Assembly (NCBI GenBank): GCA_950106755.1
Contig: OX467087.1
Span: 8,312,047 to 8,376,046 of the forward strand
DNA length: 64,000 nucleotides
Source: Climacium dendroides
Taxonomy: Eukaryota; Streptophyta; Bryopsida; Hypnales; Climaciaceae
Direction of reading: 5' to 3'
The translations under genes and the position numbers were made by a program. The notes beneath the pieces were generated by a model. That model did not search any database. It saw nothing but the letters and a program-made list of their open reading frames with translations, and was not told where the DNA came from. Numbering within the stretch: position 1 is the stretch's first letter; every line of letters starts with the position of its first letter. Shown in pieces: positions 47,928 to 60,163 of this stretch.

Positions 47928-49653
47928 GAGGTTCCATTTCTAGCCAACCTGAACTTCTTTTGAGAGTTTGTTGCCATATAGACCCTCGATGTTGCCTAAC
48001 ATTATGATTGGACAAAAGGCTAAAACTAGGGATCTCTAATGTTGCCAAAAATCATAAAGCTTTAGTCACATTGTTGAAGAACAACCGAAAATTGTTTTTT
48101 CAACATTTTTTTGGATGTATTTCATTCATTCATGTAGCTCCCACAATAAGCTTTTGGAAACATTTATTATCCACCTAATGAATAACAAGACTCTTGGTGG
48201 TTAAAGGCTTATAATGTAGTATAGCTAAATGATGTTACATTTGTTGCCTTTGCATGACAACAAAATAGAGACTCTACTAAATTGGTGCTATGAGAATTTT
48301 TCAAATGATAAAAATATCAAGGTAAAAATTTGGAGCTTACAATGAATGATAAAATTTGAAAATTTTGAGTTAACATTTTGATTCATAGACTTCAATGTAG
48401 GATGGTGAGTTTTCTAAACCTAAAATACACATTGATTAATGCACAATCAAACTCACATACAATACAATTGATCTTTCCTTCATTGATACAATAGAGTTTT
48501 CCTCTTTATTGTGGTATGTAGTCTTGGTGTTACTCATCTCTATTTTTTGGAACCTAGCATTAGCCCCAAGGGAGAACATATTGTCACATGACATGTCATC
48601 TAAGGTTGAACCATATCACAATGTGTTATTTAATGGACTAAGGCAATTTACCTAGCCCTTGTAGTATGTTTTTAGGGAGTCTTTAGTGATTAGTAACCCC
48701 ATATAAAGTTGAACTTTGTCTTTGTCAACTAGGATTTGGAGTAATAGGCAAATCAAGTTTTGTGAGAGTTTTAAATCTTTTGTTGTGAAGATTGTAGCTA
48801 TGCTAATTTCGCCTTCTTAGAGACTTTGAATTTTTTTCTTTAATGCATGCACACTCTTGAATCCTCCTATGGTGGAGTAAAAGACAATTGACTATCTTGT
48901 GTGAGTAGGATTTCTAATTCTTTCACTTGAAAAGAATTCCCTTCTCTTAAAGTTTTTGGGTTTCAAATTTGTTGGTGGGGGCTAATTTGACAAAAAAAAA
49001 TTGAGTGTATTTGGTTTGTAGTGCACTTAGTAGGTTAGAGTGGTAAATTTTTGCAAAATATTTTGTGTTTTTTGACCGATTTATGACTTCAATAGCCTCT
49101 ATAAGTTTTTGTTGCGGATGGTAGGTCTTGCTAAAGACATTAGTTTACTACAATCATTTGGTAGATGATTAGTAGTCAACAATCATCAGACAATGACAAG
49201 TGAATAGGGGCCAACTATTGGTGGTCAATGGAGATTACTAACTTAACAATATTAATCCATTTGATTATCATCCACAAAGTTTCGTCCATTCAAATTTTTA
49301 TCATTGAAGGTTCAAAGGGATAAGTATTTTGTTCATTCACTAGTAGAAAAATAATGACCACCATACTAAAAATTAACAAAAAAGTGTTGATGTTGTTTGT
49401 ATCCTCAGTTGTGTTGTCTTGAACAGTACCTAATTAAAAACTATTGTCCATTTTGTTATGGTTCGCAAGTCAAAATAATAATAATATTAATTCATTTATA
49501 AATTTGCTCAATGAATGGCCACCACTCGGCAAGCCAAAAGCCAACCCAATACAAATTGCCACATAGACCAAAAACGACACATAGATAGGACTATAAATTA
49601 GACTTTATAATTTAATTACAAAAGTTAAACTTTATAATTTATTTTAAAAAAAA
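47928..49653. other. AT-rich intergenic stretch, nothing recognised
   Basis: No exon, RNA gene or ordered repeat is seen. It is moderately AT-rich with scattered short open frames. Confidence 0.55.
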
Positions 49654-49945
49654 TCAATTTCTCATAACTTGAAGATTGGTGATAGAAGAGAGGTGACTTT
49701 GATGATAAAAGAGTAGAGAAGACAAGCTCTTTGTACAAATGGGGTGGTAGAAGGTAAAACAAACATATGGGATATGCGAATTAAGACTATGAGTAATTTA
49801 CATATCCCATATGGTTTGTTTGACCTTTTATCACTTCATTTGTATAAAGATCTTGTCTTCTCCTCTCTTATGTCACTAAAGTTACCTTTCTTTTATCACC
49901 AATGAGTGAGAAGTTTATCTTTTTCATTCTAATTAAATTGATTTC
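49654..49945. repeat. Foldback element, arms of about 125-145 bp
   Basis: The left arm at about 49654-49776 pairs with the right arm at about 49801-49945 (shared CATATGGGATATG core nearest the loop, GAGAAGACAAG and GGTGATARAAG further out) with moderate mismatch and a 24-base loop. No coding content. Confidence 0.85.
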
Positions 49946-52914
49946 TTGACATAGTATTCCATCCATAGTGATTTAAATATTGCCCACATAATGAAAACTT
50001 ATTTAAAACTTTTGAAATTTAAAATCAACAAAAAATTATTAATTTTTTTGTTGATCTGGATGTTGTATTATCTGAATCAACAAAAATCTAATGGCCATTT
50101 TATTAACTTGTACCAAATCAATAAAAAATTGTTAAATTTTTGTTGACTTGGATACCATTTTCTAGTAAAGATTTCTCATTTTCCTTTGCCCTATTTGTAG
50201 CTTGGATTTTACATTGTACAAGATACTATTTGAATTATAGAAATATTTTCTAGTGTTTTTGCAATTAGTTGTTTGAAAAAAAAGACCTAGTTTGGATTTT
50301 TGAGATTTTGTATTGGTACCTTCTCCATTCATGTGGACATTGTTACTAGAATTTGTTAGTGTTGTCTTATTTTTCAGCTTATGGATAATTAGATTTCCAT
50401 TTTTATAGACATTTTATAGTAGTGAAGTTAGCTTGATCACTAGCAAGACCATTTTGTATGTAGTGTTTGTTTCCCTTGTAATGAGGCTAGAATAATGACC
50501 AACAAATTGATAGTTCAATCTTTAAGAGATTAAACAACATTAAGAGGCTTGAGTAAAGTTTATTAGTATTATCAAAGAAAGAGTTGAATTTTTTCTTGTC
50601 TTTTGAAGATGTAGGGGACACAAAGCCCAAGGACTATTAGTGAAAAGGCTTTGGATGACAATACTAAGGGGAAGTAAGCAATGCCAATGAAAAGGCCTGA
50701 TAGTAGCCAAGTCATTTCACGTATGGTACAAGATACTCAAACAACATTAAAAACTATGAGATTACTACCTGCATTTGAACCTTTATACTTATTTCTACAA
50801 CATCTTGATGTAGAGTACAAAGGATTTTATTGTAGTCAGATGCAATGGACTTTGGACTTCAAATGGAAGAAGAAAGACATTCCTAGGCTTAGTCTCAATT
50901 CACACACACAATAGTGGCCCAATTAATTAGATTAAAGATACAAATGTTTTTATCATTTGGCTTTGTAGTTGCTACTATTACAATTAGAGCCCAAGCCCCT
51001 TTATTTTGAAGAGGTGGACATTCTATCTCAAAGGATGTTATACAATTCTTGACTCACAAGGTTTTGTATATGTCTATTTCTTCCAGCTTAGAGTTGGTGG
51101 CACCAAACTTTCAACCTGCAAGAATTTTTCTTTTGGAGGTGAAAATACTAGGGGATATAATGGATTTATCATCTCTTCAAGTATTCAAAATCATTATTGA
51201 GTTATCTTTGGCTAAGGATTATGAAGAATTAGTCAAGTTGCAAAAGAAGCCTATAGTTGAGATTGTTGTTGTTGAAGATCACATTGATACTCAACCTTCA
51301 TCATTTCCATATTTAGAGGTGTCCTTTGGGATGAAAACAACTTGTATAACAAGTATTTCCATAAAATCCACTTGAAAGTAACAAAGTTTACAACTTGGAG
51401 TTTTATACTTATATACTTGGTGATTGCGGGGGTGATTGACAATACCATGTTTGTTATTTTACATACAAGTAGTCATAATACTCGTACAACACCATTGAGA
51501 GTTATGATATATTTTGGTACTTAGTTGGCATGATTGACAAGTTGTTTGCTATGTGCATTGGTCAAATAGTGACAAATTTAGAACTTTGTCAATTTACTAC
51601 ACTAATTTCATTGGAGAAGATTGAGCATGTAACATGTTACACCAAGGAACTTTTGCATTAGATTTTTCATATGGGGAAAAAATGCTCATTTACATTTATC
51701 TTTGAGATGTACAATCATTAAAGCTATTAACTACAAAATTTTAGTTGACTAGTAGGCTCTTTATCCTTTCAATTTCGGTATAAAAAATTAAACTAAAGTA
51801 GGGTAGATTAGACTATATCGGTCTTCTAGAGATGGAAAAGGGAGTCCATTCCCATAGCATTTGCAGCCACTTCTATATCTATGTCAGCAAAGATTGTATT
51901 GGGATTTAGTGCCTTCCTTAAAGACTTGCCTTGTAGACCAATTTTGTTAAAGGAGACTTTTGCATTGAATATTTTGATAGAAAGATCAAATGTACCTACT
52001 CTAGAAGTTTCTATGTGATACTGCAAGGATCCACCTTCCCCATAGGATACAAGTTAGGAGTTTCTAGGAAGTGCAATTGCAAGGACATTGTAATACAACG
52101 GAGGTTGTGTTAGTTATATCATCACCATCTGATTTTATTTGACTTATCCATTGGCATGCATCCCATAAGGTATTACTATTGTGAAGCTGTTTGTGGGCAT
52201 TGGCTCTAGAGATAATAACCCATTTTGGTAGCCAAGCTCAAGGTGAGATGATACATTCATGTAGATAATGGATCTGTATCCACTTGGTCACCCAATTTAA
52301 TTTCTAAAGGTTATTGGTTTCATATCTAGAGCAATTACCTTCTATTATTTATGGGTATTTTGGCCAACTTCCTTGTGATATTATATTTACTTAGCAATGG
52401 CAATGATTTGAAGAGGTTGGTTTATGTAGACTTACTTATTGTGGAATGTGGAGAAATCTTGCAAAGGACATTCATGTGATGGAGTGGGGCATGGTTTAGA
52501 TGATCCATGTTCTAACCTTTGGAGGGACTTGATCAGACTTGCGTAGTAGTGGATTATTCATCAATCTTTCCCACCATGGCACATTTGAAAAATGTACCTC
52601 CATTGTAAGATTCACAATGGAAAACTATGGAGGATAGACATTATGTGTACAAACTTTTTGCTCCTTTAATTTGCATGGATGCTAAAGCCTTAGATTTTTA
52701 TGCAAATTGGCTACGGTGATTTTGGGACAAATTTAGTTCTAATGCAAGTGCTTAAAACAACATTTTCGTAAGTTATTCTACCTATAAGATGGAAGGTGTG
52801 AGCATTTATTTACCCACCCTTGATAAATACCTGAGCACAATTAGGTTTTTGCTTTTAGATGTGATTTTGTCCTAATGGATGCCTAAACGTCAATCCATTG
52901 TACTTTCAAGCAAT
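49946..52914. other. AT-rich stretch with weak coding-like fragments
   Basis: Several frames of 60-110 codons occur between 50.68 and 52.03 kb on both strands. I recognise none of them and see no splice sites joining them. The region could be a decayed transposon coding sequence, but no domain can be named. Confidence 0.35.
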
Positions 52915-53156
52915 GCATCACAAAGTTTAAACTCTACAGTTTGTCAACAATTATCATGTGGTGATCATTGTTTCATGGGTTTGCACTTAATTACAATTTA
53001 TTGCATCATTACAATGCATCACTTGCAACTGTATCGTAACGATGCAAAGTAATGCATCGTAATGATGCGATGAATTGTAATTAATGTGCGAACCCATGAC
53101 ACAACAATAACCACACGATAATTGTTAACAAACCATAGGATCTAAACTTTGTGATG
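52915..53156. repeat. Foldback element, arms of about 116 bp
   Basis: Bases 52915-53030 pair with 53041-53156: GCATCACAAAGTTT at one end and AAACTTTGTGATG at the other, with CATGGGTTTGCAC/GTGCGAACCCATG and ATTACAATTTATTGCAT/ATGCGATGAATTGTAAT inside. Mismatch is low to moderate. No coding content. Confidence 0.9.
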
Positions 53157-54000
53157 TGAATCTTTTCTAATGCCTAAACATACACAAATTTACAAAAGAA
53201 TCAAGAAAACTAAACCAAATTGTAAGAATTACCTTAACTAGTTTAAACTAACTAGCCCACTATGCTTTTTGAATGGAAGTGGCAATAGTCTAAATTTAGC
53301 AACTTTAAATAAATGGTAGAGAATTTTATGCCAATTTCGTATACATAAAATACAAAGTAATCCAACCTTTCTAACAAAAAACATGGACGGATGCAGTTTA
53401 GCCTTTACAAGGCTACCTAAACTTCATCCATGCCTTTGAACACCTTCCCTATTTCAATTGACTTTGAAATTTGATCCTTAGCTTTAAGTTACTAACTTCT
53501 AGCTAAATTTCAAATTTGAACCGAGACAAATGATTTTCAATTGACTTCATTCATTTCTTAGCTTAAACTTCATCCTTTTTTCTGTTAACCTTGAGCGCCC
53601 AGTGCAAATTCCAAAAACAAGCTACAAATTGCCATTCAAATAGACCCCACCGATTAAAAAATAAGATCCAAGAGACATGACCGTTTAGATTGGAAGAGAG
53701 GTAGGGAGGGCATCTTTGGAGAAATTTGTGGAAGTTTTCACCATACAACCTAGGACATTATGATGGTCAAATGTCTCATAGTAGGAGGCCACATTTGGGT
53801 CGCTGGGTCGCTCAGGGGTTAAGGTTTTGAGTATTTTTCTAAGTTTAGATTGGTTCTAAACTTCTCTAAGTTTTTTCTATCCACTTCTAAAGATAACTTC
53901 CTTCTTTGATAAAGTTTAAGCTGATTTGACTTGCTACTTTCTTGTTACTTTTTTTCCTTGTTTTCTCTTTCCTCTATCTATTTTTTTAACTACTCGTTTT
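53157..54000. other. Intergenic stretch, nothing recognised
   Basis: No gene or ordered repeat is supported. A minus-strand open frame at 53563-53748 has no recognisable content. Confidence 0.5.
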
Positions 54001-54119
54001 TTACCTAGATTTCCAAAATTTGGAACCAGTGCAGGCAGTTCGGAACAACCACAGTCTAGACAGTCAGAGTACAGAACAGTTGACAGTCACCAACAAACAC
54101 CAGCCAATCACAATTAACA

Positions 54120-54260
54120 CCACCTCAATCCATGACACGTGGCGGATCCTTACTGGCCAGATCCCTTGATGGATGCTGACTCGGCAGCTGACGTGGGGTC
54201 ACGTAATTGGCTGCAGTCTGCACCTCCCCGAAAGGCTTCCAATATAAGGTAGTATGGCCT
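54120..54260. promoter_or_regulatory. ACGT-core (G-box/ABRE-like) cluster
   Basis: Within about 80 bases lie GACACGTGGCGG (54134-54145), CTGACGTGGGG and GTCACGTAATTGG, followed by a TATA-like AATATAAGG near 54240. The stretch is distinctly richer in G+C than its flanks. It looks like a stress-type promoter or the LTR of an unrecognised element, but no coding sequence follows it. Confidence 0.4.
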
Positions 54261-54301
54261 TAAAGCGACCATTTACCAGCTGGTCCCCTTTTTCAAAGGT
54301 T

Positions 54302-54836
54302 TCCATGAATAGAAATATTTTTGGATCATTTTTCAGAGAAAGAAAAATGGATGCAGAACGTCACACAAGTGGTTTCATATTTTTTGAATCATTTTTGAAT
54401 TACTTATGAATTTTCAAAAGAAGCCCTTTTGTAGGCACCTATTTGTGATCCTAGGTCTTCCAAAATCCGACCATTTGCAACTTCTAAAGTGATTTCAGTA
54501 AATGAAGGCCAACAATTGGCTCTTGCAATAAATAATGCTTTTCTCTTGATTCTCTCAATGGCTTAAGAGGTCCATGAATAGAAATATTTTTGGATCATTT
54601 TTCAGAGAAAGAAAAATGGATGCACAAGGGGTTTTATATTTTTTGAATCATTTTTGAATTACTTATAAATTTTTTTTAAAACCCTGTTGTAGGGCACCTA
54701 TTTGTGATCATAGGTCTTCCAAAATCCGACCATTTGCAACTTCTAAAGTGATTTCGGTAAATGAAGGCCAACAATTGGCTCTTGTAATAAATAATGCTTT
54801 TCTCTTGATTCTCTCAATGGCTTAAGAGGTCCATTT
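54302..54836. repeat. 269-bp tandem duplication
   Basis: The unit starting TCCATGAATAGAAATATTTT at 54302 is repeated from 54571, both ending TCTCAATGGCTTAAGAGG. Copies differ by a few substitutions and a short gap near the GGATGCA..ACAAG segment, so the duplication is fairly recent. Confidence 0.95.
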
Positions 54837-55869
54837 AAGGACCGTCTACTATCCATTTTAGACCTAAATATAGGACAATTTGAAGAGTCTGCTCGCTTTT
54901 AAAGCAGACTACCTTATTTAACTCAACCAGTTGACTATCTTGATCTAGCCGGTGATTTTTTGGCTCTTTTGGGCCTTTCTATGCCTTCAAGTTCTCTCTA
55001 GCTTGAATTTTTGTCTTATAATTAATTGTAATCTTTTTGGTTTTAGTTTTAGGACACTAAAAATGAACACTTAGAGGCTACAAACTCTAAATGGACACAA
55101 AGTTAAATAACTAATTTCAATTTCTTTTGGTTTCTAAACTTTTGAAGACTAAAATAACATGAAGATTTGAAGAGTTAGACATCAAATTTGAACATCAAAC
55201 TAAATAAGGGAAAGCAATCCATTGCGGTCAAATGATCCATTGCGGTCACCTAGGAAATGACCCATTGTAGGAGGTTTTTTCAATATGTGAGATGTGAGCT
55301 ACAATGCATGTCTTATATGACAGTAATGGAGAGAACAATGACCTCATTAGGAACTTCTAATTTGTGACTGCATTAGGTTAGTAAGATGAGCATTACAAAT
55401 TCAGATTTTGTTGGTTATGAGGTAGCCTACAGACTCTTTTGGGTTGATTACTTCAATAATTTCTAGCAAATTTACACTTGGTCAAAAAAAATATAATTTC
55501 AAGTGCACTTGCTGTAATGTTGTTTCTCAAACTTGTACTAATGTGGGAAAAAAATTGAAAAATTTTAGCAACAAGATAATGCCAAACTCCTCATTTTGAC
55601 CACAATGGGTTGGTTTACTTTAACTATCTTGGGGCTTTGAAAAAAATACTAAACACTTCAAAACTCTAAATACCAAAGCTTAACCATCTATGGAAATTTT
55701 GGGAAAAATACTAAATACTTCGAAACTCTAAGAATCCAAGCTTCACTATCTATAGGAGTTTTGAAAAAATCCTAATTACTTCAAAACTCTAAAAATCAAA
55801 GCTTCATTGTGGTTTTAGTGAAACTCTTAACCCCTAAATGCAAAAATTGTGTTTTTTTGGTAACATTGT
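54837..55869. other. Intergenic stretch with short internal repeats
   Basis: No gene is supported. Three similar segments with CTTCAAAACTCTAA and an AAGCTTMA-type end recur at about 55640-55800, suggesting a degenerate tandem repeat of about 65-75 bases. Confidence 0.5.
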
Positions 55870-56530
55870 GATTTTGGGCAGCTCCCTATGAATGGAGTTT
55901 TTATTTTTTTTCTTTGAAATTTTTGCAAAACATATGCTCCAAAAGTAGCTTTAAGGCCCAACAATTTTTGTAACTTTTGACTACATGGTTAAAAAGTTAT
56001 TGCATGATATATGATTTTCATTGCTCGATAGGTAGCTTGGGCAGCCCAAAATCTTCTTTAAAAAACACATTTTTCAAATTTTTCTTTTTGAAATTGGTTA
56101 TCTAGATTTATGTACACATGGAAAGCTTTTAATCATTCCATTTCAACAAGTGAGATGAAAGTTATGAAGGTTTTTAGTTTGCAAGTAGGTATGGAGTCTT
56201 TGAAAATCATACCTACTCACAAACTAAAAATCTTCATAACTTTCTTGTCATCTATCAAAATGAAATGATTTAAAGCTTCCTACTTATATATAAATATGTA
56301 GAACCAATTCCAAAAATAATTTTTTGAAAAAAGTGATTTTTAAAGAAGTTTTTTGGGTGCCCGGGCTACCCACCGAGCAATGAAAATCATATATCATGCA
56401 ATAACTTTTTAACCACTAAATCAAAATTTATGAAAATTGTTGGACTTTAAAGCTACTCCCCAAGAAAATGTTGTGTGAAAATTTCAAAGAAAAAAAATGA
56501 AAACTCCATTCGTAATGAGCGCTAAAATGC
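55870..56530. repeat. Large foldback element, arms of about 320 bp
   Basis: The left arm at about 55870-56193 pairs with the right arm at about 56208-56530 (near-loop GTAGGTATG/CATACCTAC, middle ATTGCATGATATATGATTTT and complement, outer AATGGAGTTTT and complement) with about a 14-base loop. Part of the arm is related to 46260-46440. No coding content. A transcript would fold into a hairpin of over 300 bp. Confidence 0.9.
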
Positions 56531-58480
56531 CCTAAAATGGATTGTGGCAATGGCACAAGTACACTAGTTAGTAGTAGTTTTAATTTTACTAACTTCTTTT
56601 GTGTGTTTTGTACTTGTTATTTTTGTGGTTTTCAATTTACTTCTAGTTTCATTTCCTACTTGTAGTCTTTTGCTTTTAAATTAAGCTAAATATTATTTTT
56701 ATTATTTTTAATTTTTAGTTTTCAATCTAATTGTAATCCAAATTTTTACCTTCAATTTTTTATTTTCATTTTGCTTTTTTATTTTTTTGTTTTTTTATTT
56801 TTTTGTTTTCCTATTTAATTTTAATTTATTTTTCACACTTAGTATGGAGTAGTATTTTGTTTTTTATTTTACCTTTGTATGTTTTTCAATTTTTGATTTA
56901 TAAAAAATTCCACTTTAGTCTTAATGTCAATTTTTACCAATATTATTTTATTTTTCATTTCATACCAATTTTAACCTTGACCCAATTTGGTTACTTTGCA
57001 AAATTTCACTTAAGGTCTTTTCTTATTTTAACCCCACATTTTCCCCTCTAGACTTTCCTTTGTTTTCACATAATTTCATTTCTTAAATTTATTCCTAATT
57101 TGTGGTTGTGGTCTAATTTAGAATATTATTGCTTTTGAATTTGGAAATTCAAGCTCATTGTTAATATTTTCTGTTTTCTAATTTGTAAGCCACTGTAGTG
57201 GTTTATAGACCACTATAGTATTTTGTGACTAGTACCAATGTGGTTGGCACATGGCATACTTGATGCTACTCTTATCAACTCTACTTTGGTGATTTGGTGG
57301 TGATTTGCACCAAAGTAATGGGGCCAACACTATGCCCTTGGAACAAAATGGTAGTGAAAGAGTGAATAATTGCCAAAAATCTTCAAATTAAAAAAATCTT
57401 GGATGAAATCATCAAATTGTAGATGAAAACATAATTGTGGATATGTGATATGCACTAATATGATATTTTCTATCCAATATGTGGATGAATGTTGAAATTT
57501 GGAGCAGCACTAAAACTTTTAATATTGCCGCTTTAGTACTTTATAAAAAATGAAAAATCCTACTTTAAGGTGATTGGATTTGTCCTCAGTATCATAGATC
57601 TTTTAGACATGTTGAAAAAATCTAAGAGGTCAATCTATTTATATTCATGATGACATCACTATCATTTGACTTGATAAGGTGCTAAATGCACGTTAGAATT
57701 TAGATCGGGATTGACATTTAGATTAGGCATCAAAAACTTTAGTAAAGTAACTAACAATAAAGCTCTCAATTGCATTTAATCTCATATTTCCTGTCATGCC
57801 ATGATTGAATTTGCTATTAAAAACATTGGCCAACCTACTACCTCAACTTGAATGTAGAGAGATGTACAGTTATTTCATCATGAAGTTCAGATCCAACTAT
57901 CTACGTGGTGTAGTCCTAATTGCTTGTTAGGACAACACAGTCACTTAGATGCCAAGTTTAGTGGATTTCGTGTTGTGAAGATGTGGTTGTGGTATTTGAT
58001 TTGTTGTAGTATAAGATTACTATTTATACCACAAGACTCTCAATTCACACAAACCTACAACAAGAGTTTGGAGTTACTTTTGTTTTTTAGAGAGGTCATG
58101 AAATCCAAAATCAATGGCACCAAATATACATGGGGTAGAATCTTATATCTATAAACAATTGTAAAAAAACAGAAAGGCAATCTTATAGCACTACAATAAT
58201 AATGAAATTTAGTGTTATAGTACCTATATTATTATTTACCCTACTATATAACTCACTCTAATTCTCATTTAGTTGACACTTAGTGTTTATGTTGAAATAT
58301 TACTACTTTAGTGCAGGGTAAACTAACTTCATTCAAATTTAGTTTTTTCTGGTGAAAATTTAGTAGACAATAAGTGTTCATGTTGACATTTAGTATTGGT
58401 AACAATGTTGTTACCATTTTGTGTTAGGGTTTGTAATTAGTCTTGCAAAAAGTAAATTTCACTATGAGGGAACTTCCTTG
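56531..58480. other. AT-rich intergenic stretch
   Basis: T-rich low-complexity sequence from about 56580 to 57070, then ordinary AT-rich DNA. No exon, RNA gene or repeat is recognised. Confidence 0.55.
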
Positions 58481-60163
58481 GCGCTACTTATCCAGCCGCC
58501 ATTCCCGCCCCGACGAGGCATCGAACCTCGCTGAACGCAACGGACGCATTCCGTTGGCTACGCGTTAGTCTGCGTCTCTCTCGCAGCTGCCGTCCCGCTC
58601 TGCGCGAACTCTCTCACACAGCTTTCATGTCCACTCCCTCCCGCCCTCACGCTCTGCTTTAGGGCGCCTGTTCCTTTTGAATCCCCTCTCACTGAACCCA
58701 CCGTAATCATTTTCTCTGAAACCTGGAGCCTCCACATCACGCCTTCGTTCTCGGTGAGCCTTTCCATTTCCATTTTCGTTTGTTCCTTTGGAATTTCTTT
58801 CATGGTGTGGATCGGGCTGTGATCGGCTCGTCAGTTTCAGTTTTCGGTGTAGAGCTTTGGGATGCGTTCAGGATGCTTGTTTGCAGTGAATGTGGCGATG
58901 CGGGAGAGTGGAGTCATGTAGAGTGTTTTGCCGAAGGGTCGTGGAGAGTGTTTTTTGAATCTCTGGTTGTAATGTGCTGGCATGTCCTTGGTTCTGGCTG
59001 CGTACGGGTGATCGGGGTGTACTGATGATGTCGGCGTTGACTTTGGAGGTTCTGGTTTTCGTTTGCGGTTTTGCAGTTAGTTTTTGTTGTTGTTCTCGCT
59101 GTAGGCGGTTGTGAATGCCGGCGAGGTGGTGAGCTCGTCGGAATGAGATGTTTGTGGACAAGGGAGGTGCTTTGGTGTTGGATCGTCGAAGGTTCGTACG
59201 GTATGTGTTATTGGAGGTGTTTTTTGATCATCCGGGTGTGCTGTTGTGTTGTTGCGTGGTTGTGAGTTGAAATGTTTCGAGAGTGAGCATCGTGATTACT
59301 GGATAACGGAATTTTCGCGTTTTTTATTTTGTTACACCGCGTTTTTTGCGATTCTGTTTGTATGGACTATGTTCTGAAGTTGTAAGTATACATACAAAGG
59401 TTTAGAGTGTTGCTGAATTAGAAACAGAAGGACAAGAGTATTCCGTTTTTACGTAACGAAGGTGAGCACGAGTCTGAATGGAATGATCGTTGACAGGTAG
59501 ACCATTATTTTTTAGTAATTTGAAAGCTGTTTTTAAAAATTTGAAGCATATGAGTAGGGATGCTTTGAAAAGTGAAACAGGATCTATTTCGAGGTGTGTG
59601 TGGGTCACTGTCGGAGTTTTGGTTGCGGGCTTGCCTTGAAGCGTTCTTAAGTCATGCTTAGACTTGTTTCCTAATATTCGATAGGCGATCTAATTCGATT
59701 GTTAATTACGGTTTGAAGTCAAAGTATCGTAAGTAGAGAGCTGAGAGAAAATGTGGTTTCTGCGATGAGAAATGAGCTACGGGCATTCTTACGAGCAGTT
59801 TCTCAAAGCTGAATTTGGTCCTTGCTCTCTCTTCTGCAGTACAACTCATTAGTTCTATACTGTGGAATGCATGAAAGGACCGTTTTGGAAGTTTTGAGGT
59901 TTTTTGATATTCTCTGTTGAATTATGCTCTTTTTGGTGATGCTTTGATTGACTCCCACGAATATGTCTGAGAAGTTTGCCATCTTCACTAGGTGGCACCA
60001 ACTTTGACCTCAATTTTTGATGTAGAGTCGAAGCTAAAGTTGGAATGACTATCGGCTGTGATTTGCAGCTAAGTGTGCCCTCCACCTTGAGGAATCTTAA
60101 GTTCCATGGCTCAATTGCTTCCTTCTCGACTCCCTTCATTGCTCTGATTTGACGAGTGCCAGC
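58481..60163 (+). other. Promoter and split 5' leader of KLCR gene
   Basis: The sequence becomes G+C-richer at about 58480. A plausible leader exon ends at 58753 (CTCG before GTGAGCC) and a leader intron would run to the acceptor TTTGCAG at 60068, just 95 bases before the start codon. This leader intron is inferred from splice signals only. Frames of 60-97 codons here have no recognisable content. Confidence 0.45.

Noticed and set aside
50681..52026. Several frames of 60-108 codons, possibly a split gene
   Set aside because: No conserved motif or consistent splice pattern joins them. They were kept only as a note of weak coding-like sequence.
58514..58530. tRNA-like T-arm on the minus strand (5-bp stem, loop TTCGATG)
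   Set aside because: The rest of a cloverleaf is missing: no matching 5' acceptor strand and no good anticodon arm can be found upstream.
58780..59265. Open frames upstream of KLCR
   Set aside because: They lie in the presumed leader intron, lack homology and overlap on opposite strands.
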